From an uncultured Dorea sp. (GTDB lineage Bacteria > Bacillota > Clostridia > Lachnospirales > Lachnospiraceae): a DNA stretch of 39,033 nt. The stretch lies in the NCBI GenBank assembly GCA_947652615.1, contig CANTDX010000031.1:1-39033 (forward strand), in the 5' to 3' direction. Positions 1 through 7,196 of the stretch are shown piece by piece. The first letter of the stretch is position 1. Every line of letters begins with the position of its first letter. Under the pieces are notes generated by a model. That model saw only the letters and a program-made list of their open reading frames with translations, ran no database searches and was not told the DNA's origin. The position numbers and the translations under genes are program-made.

Positions 1-1
1 G

Positions 2-58
2 AACGTAACGGACGAGATCATACAAGAATATATCAAAAATCAGGATTTAGAAGAATGA
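2..58 (+). CDS. C-terminal tail of a probable IS200/IS605-type transposase (TnpA), cut by the window edge
   Basis: The second frame is open from the first base and ends at a TGA at 56-58, encoding a tail that reads NVTDEIIQEYIKNQDLEE. Y1 transposases of the IS200/IS605 group commonly end in a helix of this kind (T-D-E-I-I-x-x-Y-I-x-N-Q), and the hairpins just downstream are what the right end of such an element looks like. Only 18 codons are visible, so the catalytic HuH motif and Tyr cannot be checked. The assignment rests on family memory plus the adjacent hairpins. It could also be the tail of an unrelated gene. Confidence 0.45.
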   Translation, partial: NVTDEIIQEYIKNQDLEE

Positions 59-93
59 AAGAAGAGCGATAACTTCGAGGTCGGACAACTTTA

Positions 94-150
94 GGCTGCT
101 TCAGCAGCCGGCCCAAACCCACCGGCTTCAGTCGGTGGTGGTTTAGTTTT
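94..150 (+). mobile_element. Probable right end of an IS200/IS605-like element with two TTCA-loop hairpins
   Basis: Two stem-loops follow the transposase tail. The first has arms 94-99 and 104-109 (GGCTGC/GCAGCC) and a TTCA loop. The second has arms 119-126 and 131-138 (CCACCGGC/GTCGGTGG, one G-T pair), also with a TTCA loop, followed by GTTTAGTTTT. Elements of this family have no inverted repeats and use subterminal imperfect hairpins close to a transposase stop codon. The exact outer boundary is inferred to lie near 150 and is not proven. The second hairpin followed by a T-rich run could also serve as a terminator. Confidence 0.5.
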
Positions 151-521
151 TATGCAGGTTTTAGAATTAATTTTGCTGAATATAAACTTATGGGACTTGC
201 GCCCTAAGGGAATCCAATCTATTCAGATATAATCAGAAATAAGTTGATACATATTTTTAATGATGGGTCAGTCATTTTGAATCAGAAATATTTTGCATAT
301 TCACATTCTTTGCACACGAGGTACAGTATGTATGTAAAAGAAGCAGAATGAAAAATCTGTGCCTTGCTAGCGGTGTTGCTTTGAATGTTGTAACAATGGA
401 ATAAATACCGAAAGAAAAGGCAATTGAATTCGTGGTTGACAATAGAACGACAGATAAAATAGTAGCGAATATACATCCGATGACAATCTTTAGGAGGAGG
501 CAGAAAGGCGGTGGACTGCTA
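151..521. other. AT-rich intergenic stretch with no convincing gene
   Basis: This interval between the IS-like end and the Rpn remnant is AT-rich. Short open frames exist on both strands, but none has a ribosome binding site plus a recognisable product. A TTGACA occurs at 436-441, but no good -10 box lies 16-18 bases downstream, so I do not call a promoter. It may hold decayed sequence from the missing 5' part of the Rpn gene that follows. I see nothing else supportable. Confidence 0.5.
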
Positions 522-770
522 ATGAGAGCAGATACGAAAGTCAATATGTGCCAGGCGATTCGTGAGATGAGAGAGGAAGAGAGGATGAAGGGGGAAGAGT
601 ATGGAAGGAAGATAGGAGAAGAACGTGGAAGAAAGGTAGGAGAAGAGCAGCAGAATGAGTTGATGCGGCGTTTACTTCAAGACGATCGTTTGGAAGATCT
701 TAGGCGTGCGGTAAATGACCGTGATTATCGGGAACAGTTGTTTATAGAATATAAGATTAAAGACAGGTGA
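522..770 (+). pseudogene. 3' remnant of an Rpn/PD-(D/E)XK nuclease-transposase family gene
   Basis: The frame from the ATG at 522 gives 82 residues. It begins MRADTKVNMCQAIREM and continues through a highly charged run of GEE/GRK units (G-E-E-Y-G-R-K, G-E-E-R-G-R-K, G-E-E) to a terminal helix with L-E-D-L-R-R and Y-R-E-Q-L-F. The full-length Rpn-type protein at 37974-38930 has the same design at its C terminus: charged EG-x-SEG repeats, then Y-E-D-L-E-R and Y-Q-R-S-L-F-K-K-Y. The catalytic N-terminal half is absent here; the 280 bases upstream do not encode it. An AGGAGG lies at 491-496, about 25 bases before the ATG, so expression is doubtful. I read it as a decayed copy, though a small standalone protein cannot be excluded. 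Confidence 0.5.
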
Positions 771-778
771 ATTAAAGA

Positions 779-832
779 ATTAAAGAAGTCTTGTGTCAAT
801 GAAATTTGTTGATACAAGGCTTTCTTTAATGG
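779..832 (+). terminator. Long AT-rich hairpin after the Rpn remnant
   Basis: The arms at 779-799 and 809-830 pair over about 20 bp with one single-base bulge and a G-T pair (left arm ends CTTGTGTCAA, right arm starts TTGATACAAG). It sits just after the remnant's stop codon and before the dehydrogenase gene. Its 3' arm is T-rich, but the U-tract is short, so it could be a weak terminator or an element end. Confidence 0.55.
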
Positions 833-866
833 AACTAAAATCGTTTGATTTACGAAGGAGTGGAAA

Positions 867-2144
867 ATGATGTCAAAAATGAATATAGTGATCGCGGGCA
901 CCGGCTATGTAGGGCTTTCTTTAGCGGTGCTCTTATCTCAGAATAATAAAGTCGTTGCGGTGGATATTATCTCGGAGAAAGTTGACAAGATTAATAACCG
1001 TATTTCTCCGATTCGGGATGAATACATAGAAAGATATTTGACAGAGAAGAAATTGGACCTAAAAGCGGTCCTTAACACACAAGAGAATATACCAGATAAT
1101 CCGGCAGCTGAAGCATATTCGGCTGCTGATTTTATTGTGATCGCAACACCGACCAATTATGACGCGAAGAAGAACTTTTTTGATACAAGTGCAGTTGAAG
1201 CTGTGATCGAGATGGTGCTAAAAGCGACAAGGCATAAAGCTTCCAAGCCTCTTATGATCATCAAATCTACAATTCCTGTAGGATATACAGAATGCGTAAG
1301 AAGGAAATATGGAGTGGATAACATTATTTTCAGTCCGGAATTCCTGAGAGAATCAAAAGCGTTATATGATAATCTGTATCCGTCTCGAATTATTGTGGGA
1401 TGTGATGCGGACACCAGAGAGAAGGCGGAGCAGTTTGCAGGTCTTTTGCAGGAAGGCGCCAGGAAAGAGGACATTGATATACTTTTTATGGGGTTAACAG
1501 AAGCCGAATCTACGAAGCTTTTCGCTAACTGTTTCTTAAGTCTTCGGGTGGCGTATTTTAATGAGTTAGATACATATTGCGAGACGAAGGGGCTGAATAC
1601 GGGAGACGTAATCAAGGGCGTATGCTTAGATCCCAGAATCGGGGATTATTATAACAATCCATCCTTTGGATATGGGGGATATTGTCTTCCTAAGGATAGC
1701 AAGCAGTTGTTGGCGAATTACGCGGATGTTCCGCAGAATATCGTGAGTGCGATCGTAGAGAGTAACAGGACCAGGAAGGATTATATTGCAGACCGTGTGC
1801 TGGAGATTGCGGGAGGATACGGCAATTCAGCGGCTTACGATCCGGGGATGGAGAAGGAGATCGTTGTCGGCGTATATCGGCTTACGATGAAGAGCAACAG
1901 CGATAATTTCAGACAGAGCAGTATTCAGGGGGTAATGAAACGGATCAAAGCCCAAGGAGCGGCCGTTATTGTCTATGAACCGACCCTTGAGGCGGGTACA
2001 ACATTTTTTGGAAGCAAAGTGGTCAATGATCTGACGGTATTTAAGAAACAGAGCCGGGCGATCATTGCAAATCGTTACAGTGCAAAGGATTTGGAGGATG
2101 TAAAGGAGAAGGTTTATACGAGGGATATATTTGCACGGGATTAA
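867..2144 (+). CDS. ugd: UDP-glucose 6-dehydrogenase
   Basis: This enzyme oxidises UDP-glucose to UDP-glucuronate in the cytoplasm with two NAD+. The 425-residue protein has the N-terminal Rossmann motif GTGYVGL at about residues 10-16, a central dimerisation helix region rich in conserved Asn/Glu ([16 protein letters not shown]), and the catalytic-cysteine motif [13 protein letters not shown] with Cys at residue 273. The C-terminal UDP-binding domain follows. The length fits the family. The start has AAGGAG about 8 bases upstream; the second ATG (870) is equally possible. It lies 34 bases before a UDP-sugar epimerase gene, so the pair is probably one operon making UDP-glucuronate and then UDP-galacturonate. 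Both genes look more AT-rich than the central housekeeping block, as surface-polysaccharide genes often are. Confidence 0.95.
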   Translation: MMSKMNIVIAGTGYVGLSLAVLLSQNNKVVAVDIISEKVDKINNRISPIRDEYIERYLTEKKLDLKAVLNTQENIPDNPAAEAYSAADFIVIATPTNYDAKKNFFDTSAVEAVIEMVLKATRHKASKPLMIIKSTIPVGYTECVRRKYGVDNIIFSPEFLRESKALYDNLYPSRIIVGCDADTREKAEQFAGLLQEGARKEDIDILFMGLTEAESTKLFANCFLSLRVAYFNELDTYCETKGLNTGDVIKGVCLDPRIGDYYNNPSFGYGGYCLPKDSKQLLANYADVPQNIVSAIVESNRTRKDYIADRVLEIAGGYGNSAAYDPGMEKEIVVGVYRLTMKSNSDNFRQSSIQGVMKRIKAQGAAVIVYEPTLEAGTTFFGSKVVNDLTVFKKQSRAIIANRYSAKDLEDVKEKVYTRDIFARD

Positions 2145-2178
2145 GGAACTGTATCAGTGTTGATTAAAGAGGTGACAT

Positions 2179-3282
2179 ATGTTAGAGAAGAATATTGATT
2201 TGAACGGAAAGACGATATTGGTAACGGGTGCGGCAGGATTTATCGGAGCAAATTTATGCAGGAAGATTCTTGAAGAGTTTGAGAATGTCTTGATTGTGGG
2301 AATTGATAATTTGAACGATTATTATGATGTATCATTGAAAGAGTATCGCTTGGAACAGATTCGTCAGATGCAGAAGTCAGCTTCTGTGTCTGGTGAATTT
2401 ATTTTTTTTAAGGGGAATCTGGCTGATAAGGAATTTGTAGAAACGATATTTGGTGAGCATGAGCCGGAGATTGTTGTGAATTTGGCTGCTCAGGCTGGAG
2501 TACGATACAGTATAGCCAATCCAGATGCTTATATAGAAGCAAATGTTCTAGGGTTTTATAACGTCTTGGAGGCATGCCGGTACAGCTATGGTGAAGGAAG
2601 GAGAGGGGTGGAACATCTGATCTATGCCAGTTCTTCTTCTGTATATGGGAGTAATAAGAAGATACCATATTCAACAGATGACAAAGTGGATCATCCGGTT
2701 TCCTTGTACGCTGCTACGAAGAAATCGAATGAATTATTTGCCCATGCCTATTCGAAATTATATGGGATTCCATCTACAGGCCTAAGGTTTTTTACCGTAT
2801 ATGGTCCGGCAGGCCGCCCGGATATGGCTTATTTTGGTTTTACAGAAAAATTAGTGAAGAATGAAAAGATAAAGATCTTCAACTATGGGAATTGTAAAAG
2901 AGATTTTACCTATATTAATGATATTGTAAAAGGGATTGTTGAAGTTATACAGAGGTGTCCTTTTGCCAATGAGGATGGGGTAAGATATAAAGTATATAAC
3001 ATAGGTAATAATCGGCCTGAGAATCTATTGGATTTTGTGGAGATTCTGAAGGATGAGTTGAAGAAAGCAGAAATTTTGCCGGAAGACTATGATCTGAGGG
3101 AACATATGGAGCTTGTAGGAATGCAGCCTGGGGATGTGGAAGTAACTTATGCGGATGTAGATGAGCTGGAGAAAGATTTTGGTTTTAAGCCGTCCACAAG
3201 CCTTAGGGAGGGGTTGGGAGCGTTCGTGCAATGGTATAGGGAATATGGATATGACGGCGCTTCGCAAGTTAAGGGAAATTAA
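2179..3282 (+). CDS. NAD-dependent UDP-sugar epimerase, probably UDP-glucuronate 4-epimerase
   Basis: An extended short-chain dehydrogenase/reductase of 367 residues. The NAD-binding motif GAAGFIG is near residues 17-23. The substrate-side motif DNLNDYYDVSLKEYRL near residue 45 is characteristic of the UDP-glucuronate 4-epimerase clade. The catalytic set is the Ser run in YASSSSVYG and the Tyr/Lys pair in YAATKK. It should invert C4 of UDP-glucuronate to give UDP-galacturonate, using the product of the dehydrogenase encoded just upstream. A good GAGGTG ribosome binding site precedes the ATG. Specificity between UDP-GlcA and UDP-GlcNAc or UDP-Glc is inferred from that motif and from the neighbour. 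No transferases for the sugar are in the window. Confidence 0.88.
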   Translation: MLEKNIDLNGKTILVTGAAGFIGANLCRKILEEFENVLIVGIDNLNDYYDVSLKEYRLEQIRQMQKSASVSGEFIFFKGNLADKEFVETIFGEHEPEIVVNLAAQAGVRYSIANPDAYIEANVLGFYNVLEACRYSYGEGRRGVEHLIYASSSSVYGSNKKIPYSTDDKVDHPVSLYAATKKSNELFAHAYSKLYGIPSTGLRFFTVYGPAGRPDMAYFGFTEKLVKNEKIKIFNYGNCKRDFTYINDIVKGIVEVIQRCPFANEDGVRYKVYNIGNNRPENLLDFVEILKDELKKAEILPEDYDLREHMELVGMQPGDVEVTYADVDELEKDFGFKPSTSLREGLGAFVQWYREYGYDGASQVKGN

Positions 3283-3293
3283 GCATACTTTCT

Positions 3294-3320
3294 TAACATT
3301 TATATCCAGAATGCCGATAT
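3294..3320 (+). promoter_or_regulatory. Sigma-D/sigma-28-type promoter for the FliD-like gene
   Basis: TAAC at 3294-3297, a 15-base spacer and GCCGATAT at 3313-3320 match the flagellar sigma-D consensus of Firmicutes (TAAA-N15-GCCGATAT) at 11 of 12 positions. It lies about 270 bases upstream of a FliD-like coding region on the same strand, which is the kind of gene this sigma factor transcribes. Confidence 0.65.
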
Positions 3321-3592
3321 TATAATGAAGGATGGGGGAGCCATTCTCATTCTTGGTGCCTGTGCAGCGCTGCATAGCCTGCAGTATATTCTGCATTTGT
3401 TGTGTTGGCGGGTTCTGAGGAGATGATTCTTGTATTCCGGCAATTATATATCGGAGACGGATGATCATGTCTGGACTGTGCCTGGTCAGCAGAGGGCGAG
3501 ATGCCTGAGCGAAAGGCGGCTGTTTTTGCATTTTGTCTGTCAGGATATAAGATTGCGGAATAATATATAATGCTATGAAAGGAGGAAGAAAT
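3321..3592 (+). other. Long untranslated leader of the FliD-like gene
   Basis: About 270 bases separate the sigma-D-type promoter from the start codon. Two very short frames (ATG at 3325 and ATG at 3501) are not convincing. A perfect 12-base palindrome TGCAGCGCTGCA sits at 3363-3374. No known riboswitch architecture was recognised. A second, housekeeping-type start close to the gene (TATAAT at 3566-3571) is possible but has no clear -35 box. Confidence 0.4.
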
Positions 3593-4930
3593 ATGGCAAT
3601 CAGTGGAATTAGTTCCTATGGGCTGAATAGTTTATACGGCTATCAGTCATCCATTAACAGTCTTCGTCTGACCCAGGCTCTTTCAAGGAATCCTAAGCTT
3701 AATCAGTATCAGTCATCAAGATCTTCGTCAGCATCTTCTATTACGCAGAAAGCGGCAAGAAATGCGGATCTTTCCTTTGTTAAAGAGTACAGCAGCAAGA
3801 TGACGAACCTGATGAATGCAGCGAATGAGCTGAAGAGTTCTAATAAGAACGGCGCTATGAGCGATCTTTCTATGGCAAGCTCTAACACAGACGTTGCTTC
3901 AGTCAGCGGTAAGTTATTGGTTAAGAATGACAAGGAGTACACGTTAGACGTGGCACAGATCGCACAGGCGCAGATGAATGTCAGCGAAGGTGTGAAGGCG
4001 GCGGACTATGCGGGCTCTGCTATGGATTTCACCGTAGGAGACGGTAAGAATTCTGTGAATGTCCAGGTTAGCGCTGTTAAGGCGAACGGCGGGTCTAAGA
4101 CGAACGCACAGATGCTTAAGGAAGCAGCGGAACAGATCAACAAGAGCAAGGTTGGCGTAACAGCAAGCGTTGTAGAGAAGGACGGTGTTGCGTCCCTCCA
4201 GTTAGAAGGTAAGGAGACAGGTGCGGGCAAGGAGTTCACGGTCAGCGGTGAACTTGGTGCGGCTGCCGGAGCAGAGAATGTGAAGACAGAAGCAGTGAAC
4301 GCGAAGTATTCCGTAACTGAGGGCGGACATACGACAGAATATGAGGCCGCGACCAACAACGTTTCTATCGGCTACTATGGTGTTACTGCACAATTGAAGA
4401 AAGAAGGGCAGACAACACTTTCAGCAGGCGTGGATTCTGAGAGGGTTGCGTCAGCAGTCGGTGATTTGGTCAATGCATACAATTCTTCGCTGAAGTACCT
4501 CAATGACAATTATGACAGAGGTTCAGCCGTAGAGAGACAGCTTAAGAACTTCCTTACCGGAATCGGTTCTGAGCAGTCATTGAAGCAGCTTGGTATTTCG
4601 GTCAACAAGGACGGAACACTGGATTACAGTAAGAGCACGTTTGAGAAGAACATGGCAAAGAATCCTTCTATGACCAAAGAGCTGATCTCCGGTATGGGCG
4701 GAATCGCTGACCGGCTGTTCAATAAGGCCAGCAGCGCTATGAATGTAAGTTCAAGCTCACTGATCAACGGAAGAAGCAGCGCAAACAGCTCTGCTTCAGG
4801 ATCTTACCCAGGTTCTGTAAAGAATCCTGAGACAAATCCATATAGTGTGTTAGGCATGTATTCCAGAGGCGGCGCATATAACATGAGCAATTATTATGCT
4901 GTCGGCATGATGATGAATTACCTGATATAA
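3593..4930 (+). CDS. FliD-like (flagellar hook-associated protein 2-like) orphan protein
   Basis: The 445-residue protein starts at the ATG at 3593, set by AAAGGAGG 7-8 bases upstream; an earlier in-frame ATG at 3575 overlaps that site. The middle and C-terminal parts resemble the FliD cap protein. Around residue 110 the segment KEYTLDVAQIAQAQ resembles the FliD N-terminal domain, and around residues 290-380 the helical segment with A-Y-N-S-S-L-K-Y-L, R-Q-L-K-N-F-L and L-G-I-S-V-N-K-D-G-T-L is the FliD C-terminal pattern. The usual FliD N terminus (G-S-G-x-D) is replaced by a Ser/Gln-rich stretch, and the C terminus is Ser/Gly/Tyr/Met-rich. There is no signal peptide, consistent with flagellar-type export. 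A sigma-D-type promoter precedes it. No other flagellar gene is in the window, so it is either a dispersed flagellar regulon member or a repurposed cap-like protein. Confidence 0.65.
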   Translation: MAISGISSYGLNSLYGYQSSINSLRLTQALSRNPKLNQYQSSRSSSASSITQKAARNADLSFVKEYSSKMTNLMNAANELKSSNKNGAMSDLSMASSNTDVASVSGKLLVKNDKEYTLDVAQIAQAQMNVSEGVKAADYAGSAMDFTVGDGKNSVNVQVSAVKANGGSKTNAQMLKEAAEQINKSKVGVTASVVEKDGVASLQLEGKETGAGKEFTVSGELGAAAGAENVKTEAVNAKYSVTEGGHTTEYEAATNNVSIGYYGVTAQLKKEGQTTLSAGVDSERVASAVGDLVNAYNSSLKYLNDNYDRGSAVERQLKNFLTGIGSEQSLKQLGISVNKDGTLDYSKSTFEKNMAKNPSMTKELISGMGGIADRLFNKASSAMNVSSSSLINGRSSANSSASGSYPGSVKNPETNPYSVLGMYSRGGAYNMSNYYAVGMMMNYLI

Positions 4931-4981
4931 TGACGCAGGGGTTAAAAGGTATTTTGACTCCCAGGTGCATTCCTAATAAGC

Positions 4982-5026
4982 AAAACAACTGCCCGGGCGG
5001 ATGATTCCGCCCGGCAGTTGTTTTTT
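4982..5026 (+). terminator. Strong intrinsic terminator after the FliD-like gene
   Basis: The arms at 4982-5000 and 5007-5024 form a GC-rich stem of about 18 bp with one bulge (inner part CCGGGCGG/CCGCCCGG), a 6-base loop and a run of T at 5021-5026. It isolates the FliD-like transcript from the lipid/division operon. Confidence 0.9.
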
Positions 5027-5037
5027 ATTATGAGGTA

Positions 5038-5066
5038 TTGCTTTTTCACATAATGTCTAGTAAAAT
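5038..5066 (+). promoter_or_regulatory. Candidate sigma-A promoter for plsX-acpP
   Basis: TTGCTT at 5038-5043, a 17-base spacer and TAAAAT at 5061-5066 lie between the upstream terminator and plsX. No FapR-like or other fatty-acid-regulator palindrome was recognised next to it. Confidence 0.45.
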
Positions 5067-5130
5067 TAGTCTGTAATAAAGGTGTCTGATATATTAAGGT
5101 ATGACAGCACAGGCGCCGGGAGGGATACAG

Positions 5131-6153
5131 ATGTCAGAAGTTACGAACATAGCTTTGGATGCTATGGGGGGAGATAACGCCCCTGCGGAGATGATAAAAG
5201 GGGCGGTAGACGCCATAGAGAAGGAGCCGGCTATGAAGGTATTCCTGATCGGGCGGGAAGAAGTCATAGAGAGAGAGCTTGCCCGTTATGAGTATAACAA
5301 GTCTCAGGTCGAAGTGATCCATGCATCCGAAGTAATCGAGACAGCGGAACCGCCGGTGAATGCAATCCGCAAGAAGAAGGATTCTTCCATCGTGATCGGT
5401 ATGAAGATGGTACGGGAAGGTAAGGCGGATGCATTCGTATCTGCAGGAAGCTCGGGAGCAATTCTGGTTGGAGGCCAGGTGTTGGTCGGACGGATCAAGG
5501 GAGTAGAACGTCCGCCGTTGGCGTCGCTGATCCCGACGAAGAAGGGCGTCTCACTGCTGCTTGACTGCGGAGCGAACGTTGACGCGAGGGCGTCGCACCT
5601 TGTTCAGTTTGCCAAGATGGGTTCCATCTATATGGAGCATGTTCTGGGAGTTAAGAAGCCTAAGGTGGGAATCGTCAATATCGGTGCGGAAGAAGAGAAG
5701 GGGAATGCTCTGGTCAAAGAGACATTTCCACTATTGAAGGAACAGGGAGATATTCATTTTACCGGCAGTGTGGAGGCAAGAGAGATTCCGCACGGACAGA
5801 CAGACGTCATAGTTTGTGAAGCATTTTCGGGAAATATCATCCTGAAGCTGTATGAAGGCGTCGGCGCCGTACTGATCAGCAAGGTGAAGGAAGGCCTGAT
5901 GTCTACATTGAGAAGCAAGATCGGCGCGGTATTGATCAAACCGGCGCTTAAGGAGACGCTCAAGGCATTTGACGCCAGCGAATACGGCGGAGCGCCGCTT
6001 CTGGGGCTTAACGGGCTGGTAGTGAAGACCCACGGAAGCGCTAAGGCGAAGGAAGTGAGCAATACGCTGATTCAGTGCGTAACGTTCAAGAAACAGAAGA
6101 TCAATGAGAAGATCAAAGAATGTATTCAATCGGATGCAGCATCCGCTGAATAA
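5131..6153 (+). CDS. plsX: Phosphate acyltransferase PlsX
   Basis: PlsX converts acyl-ACP plus phosphate to acyl-phosphate, the acyl donor for PlsY in phosphatidic acid synthesis. The protein opens with the diagnostic NIALDAMGGDNAP motif and carries the conserved segments F-V-S-A-G-S-S-G-A near residue 100, L-L-L-D-C-G-A-N near 140, N-I-G-A-E-E-E-K-G-N near 180, and F-S-G-N-I-I-L-K. I chose the ATG at 5131 because GGGAGG lies 7 bases upstream and the family motif then starts at the usual distance from the N terminus; an in-frame ATG at 5101 would add ten residues without a good ribosome binding site. acpP follows after 35 bases, the classical Firmicute pairing. rpmF, often found upstream, is not here. 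Confidence 0.95.
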   Translation: MSEVTNIALDAMGGDNAPAEMIKGAVDAIEKEPAMKVFLIGREEVIERELARYEYNKSQVEVIHASEVIETAEPPVNAIRKKKDSSIVIGMKMVREGKADAFVSAGSSGAILVGGQVLVGRIKGVERPPLASLIPTKKGVSLLLDCGANVDARASHLVQFAKMGSIYMEHVLGVKKPKVGIVNIGAEEEKGNALVKETFPLLKEQGDIHFTGSVEAREIPHGQTDVIVCEAFSGNIILKLYEGVGAVLISKVKEGLMSTLRSKIGAVLIKPALKETLKAFDASEYGGAPLLGLNGLVVKTHGSAKAKEVSNTLIQCVTFKKQKINEKIKECIQSDAASAE

Positions 6154-6188
6154 AAAGAACAAGAAATCAAGAGAAAAGGAGAAAAGAC

Positions 6189-6422
6189 ATGGAATTTGAG
6201 AAATTAAAAGAAATTATAGCAGACGTGTTGAATGTGAATGCAGATGAGATTACAATGGACACAACATTTGTGGATGATCTGGGAGCAGATTCTCTGGACA
6301 TCTTTCAGATTATTATGGGTATAGAGGAGACGTACGATATCGAAATTGATAACGAAGAAGCAGAGAAGATCGTGACAGTGGGTGACGCTGTCGAGCAGAT
6401 CAAGAATGCGACGAATAACTAG
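6189..6422 (+). CDS. acpP: Acyl carrier protein
   Basis: A 77-residue acidic ACP that carries acyl chains on a phosphopantetheine arm for fatty-acid and phospholipid synthesis. The DSL attachment motif is in GADSLD with Ser35 as the modified residue. Length and the four-helix pattern are standard. AAAGGAG stands about 8 bases before the ATG. It lies between plsX and rnc, and a terminator-like hairpin right after it should give it a higher transcript level than the genes downstream. Confidence 0.97.
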   Translation: MEFEKLKEIIADVLNVNADEITMDTTFVDDLGADSLDIFQIIMGIEETYDIEIDNEEAEKIVTVGDAVEQIKNATNN

Positions 6423-6438
6423 GCAATGATATTATTTG

Positions 6439-6460
6439 AAAAAGCCCGGTAGGGCTTTTT
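6439..6460 (+). terminator. Intrinsic terminator or attenuator between acpP and rnc
   Basis: The arms AAAAAGCCC (6439-6447) and GGGCTTTTT (6452-6460) are perfectly complementary with a 4-base loop and end in T5. No promoter was recognised between it and rnc, so partial read-through from plsX-acpP is likely to feed rnc-smc-ftsY. Confidence 0.75.
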
Positions 6461-6493
6461 CGCTTTTGTGATAGCAATAGGTGAGGCGATAGA

Positions 6494-7189
6494 ATGAGTC
6501 AGGATTTAAAGGTATTAGAAGAAAAGATTGGTTACACGTTCACAGATTTCAATTTGCTTCGGCAGGCAATGATCCACAGTTCATATGCGAATGAGAAGCA
6601 TTTACCCAAATACAAATGCAATGAACGTCTGGAATTCCTGGGAGACGCGGTGTTGGAGCTGGTTGCAAGTGAGTTCCTGTTCTATGAGAACCGGAAGATG
6701 CCGGAGGGGGAGCTTACCAAGACCAGGGCGAGTATGGTGTGTGAACCGGCGCTGGCATTTTGTGCGAAGGAACTGGACCTTGGGGTCTATCTTCTGCTGG
6801 GGAAGGGCGAAGATGCGACCGGGGGAAGGGAGAGGAATTCCGTTACTTCTGATGCGTTGGAGGCGTTGATCGGAGCTATTTATATGGATGGTGGTTTTGC
6901 TAATGCGAAAGAGTTTATCCATCGTTTTATTCTGGATGATCTTGAGAATAAGACACTCTTTTTCGATAGCAAGACTATCCTGCAGGAAATCGTACAGGCT
7001 AATTTCAAGTCGTCTATCACATACCGGCTGATCGGGGAGATGGGACCGGACCATGAGAAGTCCTTCCGAGTGGCCGTATATATCGGAGAGGAGGAATATG
7101 GGATCGGTGTCGGCCATACCAAGAAGGCAGCGGAGCAGGTGGCGGCATACCAGAGTATTTTGAAGCTGCATGAGAATAATATAAAGTAG
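6494..7189 (+). CDS. rnc: Ribonuclease III
   Basis: RNase III cleaves double-stranded RNA, including rRNA precursors. The 231-residue protein has the signature NERLEFLGDAVLELV at residues 42-56 with the catalytic acidic residues, a second acidic site in the D-A-L-E-A-L-I-G-A-I-Y segment, and a C-terminal dsRNA-binding domain ending in the conserved K-K-A-A-E-Q-V-A-A pattern near residues 210-220. Length is typical. AGGTGAGG lies about 7 bases before the ATG. It is followed 7 bases later by smc, a common arrangement in Firmicutes. Confidence 0.97.
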   Translation: MSQDLKVLEEKIGYTFTDFNLLRQAMIHSSYANEKHLPKYKCNERLEFLGDAVLELVASEFLFYENRKMPEGELTKTRASMVCEPALAFCAKELDLGVYLLLGKGEDATGGRERNSVTSDALEALIGAIYMDGGFANAKEFIHRFILDDLENKTLFFDSKTILQEIVQANFKSSITYRLIGEMGPDHEKSFRVAVYIGEEEYGIGVGHTKKAAEQVAAYQSILKLHENNIK

Positions 7190-7196
7190 GTGTAGC

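Noticed and set aside
434..465. TTGACA at 436-441 as a promoter for the Rpn remnant
   Set aside because: No acceptable -10 box 16-18 bases downstream; TAAAAT is only 13 bases away.
3325..3426. A 33-codon hydrophobic frame as a small peptide gene
   Set aside because: Its ATG lies 5 bases after the sigma-D-type -10 box, at or before the expected transcription start, and has no ribosome binding site.
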